Source: Pseudomonadota bacterium
GTDB taxonomy: Bacteria > Pseudomonadota > Gammaproteobacteria > Steroidobacterales > Steroidobacteraceae
NCBI GenBank assembly: GCA_021792815.1
Contig: JAJYTX010000039.1
Coordinates: 1 to 12,023, forward strand
Direction: 5' to 3'
DNA length: 12,023 nucleotides
In this document: positions 1 through 5,581 of the stretch, one piece after another
How the letters are laid out: every line of letters starts with the position of its first letter
Position numbering within the stretch: the stretch's first letter is position 1
The notes under the pieces: generated by a model
The model's input: the letters and a program-made list of their open reading frames with translations, nothing else
Told to the model about the DNA's origin: nothing
The model's database searches: none
Position numbers and translations under genes: made by a program

Positions 1-2
1 GC

Positions 3-1679
3 GCCGGCAACCTCAGCCCGAAGGTGCAGGCGCTGGTCGGGCTCATCGAGGATATCGAGGTCACGGTCACCAATTCCGAGACCGAGGCCCTGCTGCTCGA
101 GTACAACCTCATCAAGGAGCACCGGCCACGCTTCAACGTGGTGCTGCGCGATGACAAGAGCTACCCCTACATCCTGCTCGGCACCGCTCACGAGTATCCG
201 CGTCTTACGGTGTACCGCGGGCCGCGCAGCGCGGGCGCCCGGTACTTCGGCCCTTTCCCGAGCGCCGCCGCGGTGTACGAGACGCTCAATCAGCTGCAGA
301 AGCTGTTTCGCATCCGCAGCTGCCGTGACAGTTTTTTCGCGCACCGCAATCGCCCGTGCCTGCAGCATCAGATCGGGCGCTGCTCGGCGCCGTGTGTCGG
401 ACTGATCGGCCGCGAGGCCTACGCTCAGGATGTGGAGGCGGCCGTCAAGGTGCTCGAGGGCCGCAGCGACGAGGTGAACCTGTTGCTCCGCGAGCGCATG
501 CAGCAGGCGGCCGGCCGGCTGGAATACGAGCGCGCCGCCGAGATCCGCGATCAGCTCGCGGCGTTGCGGGCGATCCAGGCCCAGCAGGTGGTGACCGCCG
601 AGGACGAGCGTGATGTCGACGTGTTCGACATTGCCGGGGAGCCGGGCGAGTATGCCGTCAGCATCATGCTGGTGCGCGGCGGGCGCAATCTCGGCACCCG
701 CAGCAGCTTTCCGCGCGCGGCGCTCGCCGAGCCGCAGGAGGCGCTCTCGTCGTTTCTGATGCAGTACTACGCGGACAACGAGCCGCCGCCCGAAGTGCTC
801 GTGGGGCGTCGGCTCGAGGACGCCGAGGCGCTCGGACAGGCGCTCGGTGCGCGAGCCGGGCACGGGGTTCGGGTGCGCTGCCCGATGCGGGGGCTGGCGG
901 CGAAGTGGGTGCAGCTGACGCGGGAGAATGCGACGCAGGCGCTGCGCATGCGGCTCTCGCGCCGCCATGGCATGCAGGAGATGCTCTCGGGACTGGCTGC
1001 CGAGCTCGATCTGCGCCAGCCGCCCGAGCGCATGGAATGCTTCGACATCAGCCACACCGGAGGCGAGGGGACGGTGGCCTCGTGCGTGGTGTTCGGCACG
1101 GACGGACCGCTCCGGAAGGAATACCGGCGCTTCAATATCACCGGTGTGACCCCGGGTGACGATTACGGCGCGCTCAGGCAGGCCTTGAAGCGCCGCTACA
1201 GCCGCATCCGGCGCGAGGAGATCCCGGCGCCCGATGTGCTGCTCATCGACGGCGGGGTGGGGCAGATCGAAGGCGTCCACGCGGTGCTCGCCGAGCTCGG
1301 ATTCGCCGACCTCACGCTGGTCGGGGTCGCCAAGGGGCCGGACCGGCGCCCCGGGCAAGAACGGCTGTTCGTCTACGGCGAGCGGCTGCCGAGGATCCCC
1401 GACGCGCATTCCCCGGCGTCCCGGCTCGTCCAGCGGATCCGGGACGAGGCGCACCGTTTCGCCATCACCGGGCACCGGCGCAAACGCGCCCGGCGCTACA
1501 CGGAGTCGGTGCTCGAGGCGGTTCCGGGACTCGGTCCGGCCAAGCGGCGCGCGCTGCTCACGCAGTTCGGCGGACTGCAGGGCGTGCTGCGCGCGGGGGT
1601 GGCGGACCTCGAAAAGGTGGCGGGAATCGGCGCAACCTTGGCGCGTACCCTTTATGATCACTTGCATCCCGGCTCTTGA
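3..1679 (+). CDS. uvrC: UvrABC excinuclease subunit C, N-terminus cut by window edge
   Basis: UvrC makes the 3' and 5' incisions around bulky DNA lesions in nucleotide excision repair, after UvrA2B loading, in the cytoplasm. The frame is open from base 3; the GTG at 24 is an internal codon, not a start. Comparison with E. coli UvrC from memory suggests about 47 residues are missing, including the GIY and YIG motifs. Visible (558 codons): the end of the GIY-YIG domain with the ETEALLLE stretch holding its metal-binding glutamate; four cysteines at visible residues 107, 119, 127 and 131 in C-x11-C-x7-C-x3-C spacing, as in the Fe-S-binding UvrC cluster; a UVR (UvrB-binding) helix pair near 160-190; the RNase H-like nuclease domain with CFDISHT and LLIDGG aspartates; and C-terminal tandem helix-hairpin-helix motifs (VPGLGP, VAGIGA). 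All key residues in view are intact. The stop (1677-1679) abuts or overlaps pgsA, so the two are probably co-transcribed. Confidence 0.97.
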   Translation, partial: AGNLSPKVQALVGLIEDIEVTVTNSETEALLLEYNLIKEHRPRFNVVLRDDKSYPYILLGTAHEYPRLTVYRGPRSAGARYFGPFPSAAAVYETLNQLQKLFRIRSCRDSFFAHRNRPCLQHQIGRCSAPCVGLIGREAYAQDVEAAVKVLEGRSDEVNLLLRERMQQAAGRLEYERAAEIRDQLAALRAIQAQQVVTAEDERDVDVFDIAGEPGEYAVSIMLVRGGRNLGTRSSFPRAALAEPQEALSSFLMQYYADNEPPPEVLVGRRLEDAEALGQALGARAGHGVRVRCPMRGLAAKWVQLTRENATQALRMRLSRRHGMQEMLSGLAAELDLRQPPERMECFDISHTGGEGTVASCVVFGTDGPLRKEYRRFNITGVTPGDDYGALRQALKRRYSRIRREEIPAPDVLLIDGGVGQIEGVHAVLAELGFADLTLVGVAKGPDRRPGQERLFVYGERLPRIPDAHSPASRLVQRIRDEAHRFAITGHRRKRARRYTESVLEAVPGLGPAKRRALLTQFGGLQGVLRAGVADLEKVAGIGATLARTLYDHLHPGS

Positions 1680-1690
1680 TTGGGGGGACC

Positions 1691-2260
1691 TTGCCCTGGA
1701 ACCTGCCGAACACGCTGACCTTCCTGCGCATCGCCGCCATCCCGCTCATCGTGCTGCTGTTCTTCATGCCCTATGGGTGGGCGGATCCGGCCGCCGGGCT
1801 GCTGTTCGCCGCGGCCGGCATCACCGATAGTCTCGACGGGTATTTCGCGCGCCGGCTGGGCCAGACCTCGCGCCTCGGCGCGTTCCTCGACCCGGTGGCC
1901 GACAAGCTGATCGTGGCGGTCGCGCTCGTGCTGATCGTGAGCCATGACACCCGGCCGCTCATCGTGCTTACGGCGGCGGTGATCATCGGGCGTGAAATCA
2001 CGATTTCGGCGCTGCGGGAGTGGATGGCCGAGATCGGACAGCGGCGCAAGGTGGCGGTCTCGCAGCTCGGCAAGGTGAAGACCATTCTGCAGATCGTGGG
2101 CCTCTCGATGATGCTGTACCGTCTGCCGCTCAAGGGCTTGCCGATCTACCCGACCGGCGTGATGCTCACCGAGCTCGCCGCGCTGGCGACCCTGATCTCG
2201 ATGGTGGCGTACCTGCGCGCGGCGTGGCCGGAGCTGAAGCGTCCGGAGTTCAGGGGCTAG
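1691..2260 (+). CDS. pgsA: CDP-diacylglycerol--glycerol-3-phosphate 3-phosphatidyltransferase
   Basis: This inner-membrane enzyme transfers the phosphatidyl group from CDP-diacylglycerol to glycerol-3-phosphate, the committed step to phosphatidylglycerol and cardiolipin. The CDP-alcohol phosphotransferase signature D-x2-DG-x2-AR-x8-G-x3-D-x3-D is complete at D46, D49-G50, A53-R54, G63, D67 and D71 (189-residue form). Hydrophobic stretches near 15-27, 32-45, 74-84, 90-100, 132-143 and 158-175 fit a multi-span membrane protein; REITISALREWMAE is typical of PgsA. Length is close to E. coli PgsA (about 182). Start choice: TTG at 1691 gives the family-like beginning M-PWNLPNTLTFLR and has a run of six G just upstream, although only 3 nt away. 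A TTG at 1676 would overlap the uvrC stop by 4 bases (TTGA) and add five residues; it cannot be excluded. The enzyme is certain; the exact start is not. Confidence 0.95.
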   Translation: MPWNLPNTLTFLRIAAIPLIVLLFFMPYGWADPAAGLLFAAAGITDSLDGYFARRLGQTSRLGAFLDPVADKLIVAVALVLIVSHDTRPLIVLTAAVIIGREITISALREWMAEIGQRRKVAVSQLGKVKTILQIVGLSMMLYRLPLKGLPIYPTGVMLTELAALATLISMVAYLRAAWPELKRPEFRG

Positions 2261-2282
2261 CCCGTGCCCGCGCCCGGGGCGC

Positions 2283-2296
2283 AGGCACCCGTGCCT
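2283..2296 (+). other. Small hairpin after pgsA
   Basis: AGGCA and TGCCT pair around a CCCG loop 23 bases after the pgsA stop. No real T-tract follows, and the stem runs into the -35 box of the tRNA promoter. It may be a weak terminator for the uvrC-pgsA transcript; the evidence is only the inverted repeat. Confidence 0.3.
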
Positions 2297-2323
2297 TGAC
2301 TTCGGGCAGGCGGCCTCTACAAT
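2296..2323 (+). promoter_or_regulatory. Sigma70-type promoter of tRNA-Gly
   Basis: TTGACT at 2296-2301 (5 of 6 to the -35 consensus) and TACAAT at 2318-2323 (5 of 6 to the -10 consensus) are separated by 16 bp. A start near 2330 would give a leader of about 12 nt before the mature tRNA, as expected for a stable RNA gene. The -10 box is framed by a perfect inverted repeat, AGGCGGC at 2308-2314 and GCCGCCT at 2324-2330. Confidence 0.8.
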
Positions 2324-2341
2324 GCCGCCTCTCACCGCGAT

Positions 2342-2417
2342 GCGGGAATAGCTCAGTTGGTAGAGCGCAACCTTGCCAAGGTTGAGGTCGCGAGTTCGAG
2401 CCTCGTTTCCCGCTCCA
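2342..2417 (+). tRNA. tRNA-Gly, anticodon GCC
   Basis: All arms can be drawn. The acceptor is GCGGGAA (2342-2348) with TTCCCGC (2407-2413). The D stem is GCTC/GAGC. The anticodon stem is CAACC/GGTTG around loop TTGCCAA, with anticodon GCC at 2375-2377, reading GGC and GGU. The T stem is GCGAG/CTCGT with loop TTCGAGC. The discriminator is T2414 and the CCA is encoded at 2415-2417. The gene is complete and should be functional. Its 3' end is repeated at 4348-4375, marking it as the attachment site of a former or mobilisable element. It lies 81 bases after pgsA with its own promoter. Confidence 0.97.
2390..2417 (+). repeat. att core, tRNA-proximal copy
   Basis: The last 28 bases of the tRNA gene (T arm, 3' acceptor strand, CCA) recur at 4348-4375 with 26 of 28 identities. 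The final 16 bases, CTCGTTTCCCGCTCCA, are identical. The 3' end of tRNA-Gly is a well-known target of tyrosine recombinases, for example that of the ICEclc family; no such enzyme is visible here. Confidence 0.8.
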
Positions 2418-2445
2418 GAACTCTTTTCGACGCAGTCGCTTATGC

Positions 2446-2466
2446 GGCGAGGTCGGCCTACTCGCC
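2446..2466 (+). other. Hairpin downstream of tRNA-Gly
   Basis: GGCGAG and CTCGCC form a perfect 6-bp stem around a 9-nt loop, about 30 bases past the tRNA. The following bases are not T-rich, so this is at best a weak terminator. Nothing else is recognised between the tRNA and the leuA remnant (2418-2573). Confidence 0.25.
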
Positions 2467-2573
2467 ACCCTTCTCGGGCCTCGGCGCCGCTTTCCGATCC
2501 GGCTGACCGTGCAGCGCCCGGCGCAGCGGCATGACGGCCCTCCCGGTCCGCATGCCGCCGCACCGCGATCCAA

Positions 2574-3377
2574 TCAGACGCTGCGGGCCCGAATCCTCGG
2601 CGTCCGCGGAAGATCCTCCGCTGTCATCCCAAGTCGCGCCGTAGCACTCAGCACCGCCAGAACGGATGCCGTGACGATGTTCGGATGGATGCCCACGCCG
2701 AAGCGTGTCCCGACCGTGCCGATCCGGGCGACCTCGACGATGGCCATGGCCTGGGCGTCGGCTCCCTTGCCGAGCGAGCGCTCCTCGTAGGAATCGATGC
2801 GCAGCGGCACGCCGAGGGCATTTACGACGGCCGCGATGGGGCCGTTCCCCCGACCCTTCAGGCGCAGGCGCGCTTCACCCGCGATGAGGTCGAGGTCGAT
2901 GCCTTGCACGGCCGGGGAGACCTCGACCAAGTGGTGGCCGGCGTAGGCAAAGGCGGATTGCGGCTGAAGATAGGTCGCCTCGAACAGCGACCAGAGTTGA
3001 GCGGAGCTGATCTCAGTCTTGGCGGCATCGGCGTGCGCCTGCACCACGGCGCTGAACTCGACCTGCATGCGTCTCGGCATCACTACGCCATGATTTCGTT
3101 CGAGCAGATAAGCAATACCGCCCTTACCCGATTGGCTGTTCACACGGATCACGCTGTCGTAGTTCCTGCCGAGGTCCGCCGGATCGATGGGCAGGTAGGG
3201 CACTTCCCATCGGCCCTGCGGGTCCTGGGCCGCGAATCCCTTGCGGATCGCGTCTTGGTGGGAGCCCGAGAATGACGTGAAGACGAGGTCGCCGATGTAG
3301 GGGTGGCGGGGGTGGATCGGCAGCCCGGTACATTCCTCTGCTACGCGCGCCCGTTTCGGCAGATCGCCCGGCGTCAA
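2574..3377 (-). pseudogene. leuA: leuA remnant: C-terminal half of 2-isopropylmalate synthase, catalytic barrel missing
   Basis: Full-length LeuA condenses acetyl-CoA with 2-ketoisovalerate in the first step of leucine synthesis. Here only about 267 residues of the long (roughly 560-residue) form remain. The remnant holds the linker subdomains, with HPRHPY (residues 22-27), FSGSHQDAI, VPYLPIDP, the RVNSQSGKGG loop and the PRR-x-Q-x-EFS segment, followed by the C-terminal regulatory/dimerisation domain (about 145-247, with KGRGNGP and GVGIHPNIVTAS). The TIM barrel and its metal-binding HxH are absent. The frame stays open upstream of the TTG at 3377, but leuA-like sequence fades at about 3378-3417, immediately after the vapC stop at 3418. 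That places a recombination junction there. The natural C-terminus seems intact and no internal stop occurs. It lies on the same strand just after the phd-vapC operon, so read-through expression is possible; leucine synthesis activity is not. I infer a pseudogene carried in, or trapped by, the tRNA-Gly islet. Confidence 0.85.
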
Positions 3378-3417
3378 GGGATCCGCTTGCGCGCCCGGAT
3401 GGAGTTCTTTGGCCCCA

Positions 3418-3846
3418 TCATGTCTCGGCGGGAATCCACGGGTTGAGCAGGCGAACGCCAGTGGGCTCGAAGTCGGCTACGTTGCGTGTCACGACGGTCA
3501 TGCCATGAACGAGGGCTGTTGCCGCGATATATCCATCGCGTTCGGGGCAGGGGTCGGGCACATGGAGTCGGGCACAGCGCAGCGCGACTGCTTGGTCGAC
3601 AGGTAGAGTTCGCTCCGAGAACTCGGGCAAAATCCGGGTACGCATCCAGGTGCGCAGCCGCTCGCCCTGTGGAGCATCGCGTCGCTCGACGAGCAGAATC
3701 CCCAGTTCAAGCTCCATGAGGGAGATGGCGGAGAGGTAGAAGTTCGCAGCATCGACACTTGAGATCCAGGCGGTGACATTGGTATCGGCCTTGCCGTCGC
3801 CGACCTTGCGTAGCTCGGACAGAACATTGGTGTCGAGCAGGTACAT
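3418..3846 (-). CDS. vapC: PIN-domain toxin ribonuclease, VapC/FitB type (module 1)
   Basis: This is the toxin of a type II toxin-antitoxin pair. PIN toxins are Mg-dependent RNases that cleave tRNA or rRNA and stop translation when the antitoxin is lost. The 142-residue length is typical. The protein begins MYLLDTNVLSELRK and carries the acidic residues expected for the active site: D5, E45 (ISLMELELG), D104 (ERDGYIAA) and D125 (TRNVADFE). The ATG at 3846 overlaps the antitoxin TGA as ATGA, so translation is coupled. The frame stays open further upstream to 4032, but that part overlaps the antitoxin and lacks similarity to anything, so the ATG is the start. The stop lies at the edge of the leuA remnant. 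The RNA target cannot be read from the sequence. Confidence 0.92.
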   Translation of the reverse strand: MYLLDTNVLSELRKVGDGKADTNVTAWISSVDAANFYLSAISLMELELGILLVERRDAPQGERLRTWMRTRILPEFSERTLPVDQAVALRCARLHVPDPCPERDGYIAATALVHGMTVVTRNVADFEPTGVRLLNPWIPAET

Positions 3847-4100
3847 CAGTCGAAGTCTGCGGAGCGGGGTCGCTCGCGTGAGCGCGGAATCTCGAGGTGG
3901 ATGTCGGAGAGGCCGGGCATCGAGAGCGCTTCTGCAAGGTTGCGGTGCTCGGCGGTGAGTCGCCGGTATTCCTGAATAGTGAGCAGCACGTGTGCCGGCT
4001 CGCCGCGATCGGTGATGAATACAGGGCCACACTCGGCAGCCCGCTTGGCACGGGTCACGTCTTGATTGAACTCGCGGCTGGAGACGGTTGTGGCGGTCAT
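3846..4100 (-). CDS. Phd/YefM-family antitoxin (module 1)
   Basis: This antitoxin should bind and neutralise the VapC encoded directly after it, and bind its own operator together with the toxin. It has 84 residues. The N-terminal Phd/YefM fold is recognisable: VSSREFNQDVTRAKRAA, then GPVFITDRGEPAHVLLTIQEYRRL (split here by family convention into a helix and a strand-turn-helix unit). The acidic-basic tail after residue 60 is the likely toxin-binding part. ATG 4100 is chosen because the Phd domain begins directly after it. No good Shine-Dalgarno precedes it, only AGG nine bases upstream, and a start at ATG 4148 would add 16 residues without family similarity and would run through the operator. 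The pairing of a Phd-type antitoxin with a PIN toxin is common. Expression probably starts at the -10 at 4120-4125. Confidence 0.9.
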   Translation of the reverse strand: MTATTVSSREFNQDVTRAKRAAECGPVFITDRGEPAHVLLTIQEYRRLTAEHRNLAEALSMPGLSDIHLEIPRSRERPRSADFD

Positions 4101-4119
4101 GGAGGTTGCCTGACTGATA

Positions 4120-4139
4120 ATTGTAGGTACGTTACTACA
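4120..4139 (-). promoter_or_regulatory. Promoter and palindromic operator of module 1
   Basis: On the minus strand TACAAT (4125 to 4120) is a good -10 box. Overlapping it is TGTAGGTACGTTACTACA at 4122-4139, an imperfect palindrome with 14 of 18 symmetric positions. A repressor site covering the -10 box fits autoregulation by the Phd-VapC complex. No convincing -35 is seen. With a start near 4112 the leader would be only about 12 nt. Confidence 0.6.
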
Positions 4140-4280
4140 TTTATGCATCCGCTGCAATCAGTATTAGGAAATCGTTGCACTCCTGCCCATGGCCTGAACG
4201 CTGATTGTGATCACCGCGTGGCCGGGTGGCCGCAGGCACCGAGGTCGCAGCCGGGGTGCTTCGCCAGCTTTGCCCAAGCA

Positions 4281-4296
4281 GTACAGAATTTAGTAC
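4281..4296. repeat. Imperfect palindrome GTAC-AATT-GTAC
   Basis: GTACAGAATTTAGTAC is symmetric at 12 of 16 positions. It sits about 52 bases inside the islet end, in a non-coding stretch (4158-4347) otherwise empty of recognisable features. It could be a recombination or regulator binding site, or chance. Confidence 0.25.
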
Positions 4297-4347
4297 ATCA
4301 AGTGCCCCGTTTTGGAGAAATTCCTTGTTGAATCAATGAGATGGAGA

Positions 4348-4375
4348 GCGAGTTCGAATCTCGTTTCCCGCTCCA
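4348..4375 (+). repeat. att core, distal copy: tRNA-Gly 3' fragment
   Basis: This copies the T arm, the acceptor 3' strand and CCA of the tRNA at 2342-2417, with 26 of 28 identities. Both differences are in the T loop (TTCGAAT instead of TTCGAGC). The upstream parts of a tRNA are not present, so it is a fragment and not a second gene. Its position defines an islet of 1,958 bases between the two repeat copies. Both T-loop forms are normal for tRNAs, which suggests this copy came from another tRNA-Gly allele, as expected for an incoming element. Confidence 0.85.
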
Positions 4376-4408
4376 ATAAATTCCTTTATAAACAAAAAAG
4401 TACGCCAA

Positions 4409-4427
4409 ATTCTTCACGTCGAAGAAT
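4409..4427. repeat. Perfect 7-bp inverted repeat beyond the att copy
   Basis: ATTCTTC and GAAGAAT are separated by ACGTC. It lies in an A+T-rich stretch beginning right after the att copy. The block 4376-4555 holds nothing else I can recognise. As a transcript from either strand it would form a short hairpin; no T-tract follows closely. Confidence 0.35.
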
Positions 4428-4555
4428 AAGGCTTGGGGCGGCTCCCGATTCCACGGGATTCTGCTGACGTCCATCCGCGGCCACGCGCAAGCTTAGACCC
4501 GAGCTCGCATGGCTTCATAGTCGGGCTTCGCGCGCCGCCCACGACTCGAGATCAT

Positions 4556-4987
4556 TCAGCTGGGCTCGCGAAGCGGATTGATGTAACGCAATCCCTGGAA
4601 GCGCTGCTCGTTGTCGGTGGTGATGACGCAGTCATTGGCCTGCGCAACCGATGCAATGATCATGTCGAGCGCGCTGCGCGGGCGTCCCTTCGCTGTTCCG
4701 TCCGCCATCAAACGGGCCCAGACGAGACCGGCCTTGTCGTCGAAGGGTAGGACGCGGTCAGCGAACAGCGCTTGCGGCCCTTCGAGGCCGGAAAACCACC
4801 GTTCCAACTCGCGGCGCTTCTTGCCGGCGGGCTTCTCCAGTATTCCGCGGCGTATCTCGGCAAGTGTCAGCGACGAAATGTAGAGGTTCTCGTCTGCTTG
4901 CTGGCTCATCCAGGACACGAGCCGCGCGGATGGCTCGGGCTTTGTGACGTTGCTGATGATGTTGGTGTCGAGCAGATAATGGGTCAC
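4556..4987 (-). CDS. vapC: PIN-domain toxin ribonuclease, VapC type (module 2)
   Basis: This second predicted toxin RNase has 143 residues and is distinct in sequence from the one in module 1. It opens MTHYLLDTNIISNVTKP and has the acidic active-site set D7, E44 (LTLAEIRRGI), D108 (SALDMIIA) and D125 (ITTDNEQRF). The GTG start at 4987 overlaps the antitoxin stop (GTGA), the usual translational coupling of toxin-antitoxin pairs; starting there gives the normal PIN N-terminus. No frameshift or lost catalytic residue is seen, so it should be active. It lies outside the tRNA-Gly repeats but in the same orientation as module 1. The target RNA is unknown. Confidence 0.92.
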   Translation of the reverse strand: MTHYLLDTNIISNVTKPEPSARLVSWMSQQADENLYISSLTLAEIRRGILEKPAGKKRRELERWFSGLEGPQALFADRVLPFDDKAGLVWARLMADGTAKGRPRSALDMIIASVAQANDCVITTDNEQRFQGLRYINPLREPS

Positions 4988-5286
4988 AGCTCGACCTGTC
5001 GGCCATGCATGACCGGACGGTGAAGCTCCAGATCCGCACCGACGAGAGGTGAGCGCCGAAGGGCCGCAAGAATGCCACCTTGTGGCGGAACCGCTCCGGC
5101 GAGAGTGCGCTTCAGTGTGCAGCGAATCCGCTTTGCCTCATCATCGTTGCGCGAGAGCCGTCGTGCGACGACCCGGATGAGTTCCCGGTCGAGATTGAGG
5201 CCCAGGACCTCGAATCGTGCCATGCCGCTCTCTTCGAGACGGCGCCGGTAATCTCGCACGGCCTTCTTTTGCGGTGAAATCGACAC
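4984..5286 (-). CDS. Probable antitoxin of module 2, family not recognised
   Basis: A 100-residue protein directly before the PIN toxin, overlapping it by 4 bases; position and size make it the cognate antitoxin. The N-terminal part (SPQKKAVRDYRRRLEESG, then MARFEVLGLNLDRELIRVVA) looks like a small ribbon-helix-helix or similar DNA-binding dimer: a basic helix, a short strand, then two helices to about residue 60. The tail has ILAALRRSPLVGADLELHRP, a Leu-rich amphipathic segment of the kind that wraps a PIN toxin. I assign no named family. Start: GTG 5286 keeps the basic helix and has GGA 8 nt upstream. The ATG at 5223 has a better site (GAAGAG) and would give 79 residues but drop that helix. 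The frame runs open upstream to 5754 without credible protein. Confidence 0.75.
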   Translation of the reverse strand: MSISPQKKAVRDYRRRLEESGMARFEVLGLNLDRELIRVVARRLSRNDDEAKRIRCTLKRTLAGAVPPQGGILAALRRSPLVGADLELHRPVMHGRQVEL

Positions 5287-5293
5287 GTTCGTG

Positions 5294-5329
5294 TCCGATA
5301 AATATAGCCAGTAATATACCCTGTAATAT
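5294..5329 (-). repeat. Three tandem 12-bp repeats before antitoxin 2, probable operator
   Basis: Read on the minus strand the block is ATATTACAGGGT, ATATTACTGGCT, ATATTTATCGGA, head to tail with no gap. Units 1 and 2 agree at 10 of 12 positions; unit 3 agrees with unit 2 at 7. The block is A+T-rich against GC-rich surroundings and ends 7 bases before the GTG start. Direct repeats of this kind suit cooperative binding by an antitoxin dimer array. Confidence 0.6.
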
Positions 5330-5341
5330 CGATGGACGCAA
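5313..5341 (-). promoter_or_regulatory. Candidate promoter of module 2
   Basis: On the minus strand TATATT (5318 to 5313; 5 of 6 to the -10 consensus) is preceded, after 17 bp, by TTGCGT (5341 to 5336; 3 of 6 to the -35 consensus). The -10 lies inside the tandem repeats, so bound antitoxin would block RNA polymerase. Confidence 0.45.
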
Positions 5342-5581
5342 TGCGCTTGCCGGGCGCCGTGGAGACCGAGGCGATCCGGTCGCGCTGCACGATCAGAGGA
5401 CGCCGGCGACCCGCAGGCTCGAGCGGCGAGCCTCCACACGACTCGACGCGCATCCGGGCGGCAACGAGCAGCCAGTGCGACTGCGCCGATTCGCTGACGA
5501 ACTACTCGGGTGCTTGCCCATGATTCAGAAATCCCATTCCACCCCGCCGGATATCCCGCGCCGTACTGCGGCGCAAACCGG
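5342..5581. other. Intergenic stretch between module 2 and glgX
   Basis: No credible gene on either strand; open frames here have no recognisable family features. The only structure seen is a hairpin close to glgX, listed separately. Confidence 0.5.
5558..5574 (-). terminator. Hairpin just after glgX
   Basis: GCGCCG and CGGCGC form a perfect 6-bp GC stem with a 5-nt loop, starting 7 bases after the glgX stop. Downstream on the minus strand there is no T-run, so it may act as an RNA-stabilising stem or a weak terminator of the glgP-pgm-glgX transcript. Confidence 0.4.

Noticed and set aside
1658..2563. Minus-strand open frame of 301 codons across pgsA and tRNA-Gly
   Set aside because: It crosses a tRNA gene and antisense of pgsA; composition is typical of a shadow frame.
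3897..4331. Plus-strand open frame of 144 codons ending near the att copy
   Set aside because: Its first half is antisense to the antitoxin. The last 25 codons look protein-like but are too few to support a gene or a named remnant.
4348..4375. Second tRNA-Gly gene
   Set aside because: Only the T arm, the 3' acceptor strand and CCA are present; no D arm, anticodon arm or 5' acceptor strand can be found upstream.
4318..4386. Direct repeat AAATTCCTT at 4318-4326 and 4378-4386 flanking the distal att copy
   Set aside because: Nine bases in A+T-rich sequence with no matching pair near the intact tRNA; too short to call a target duplication.
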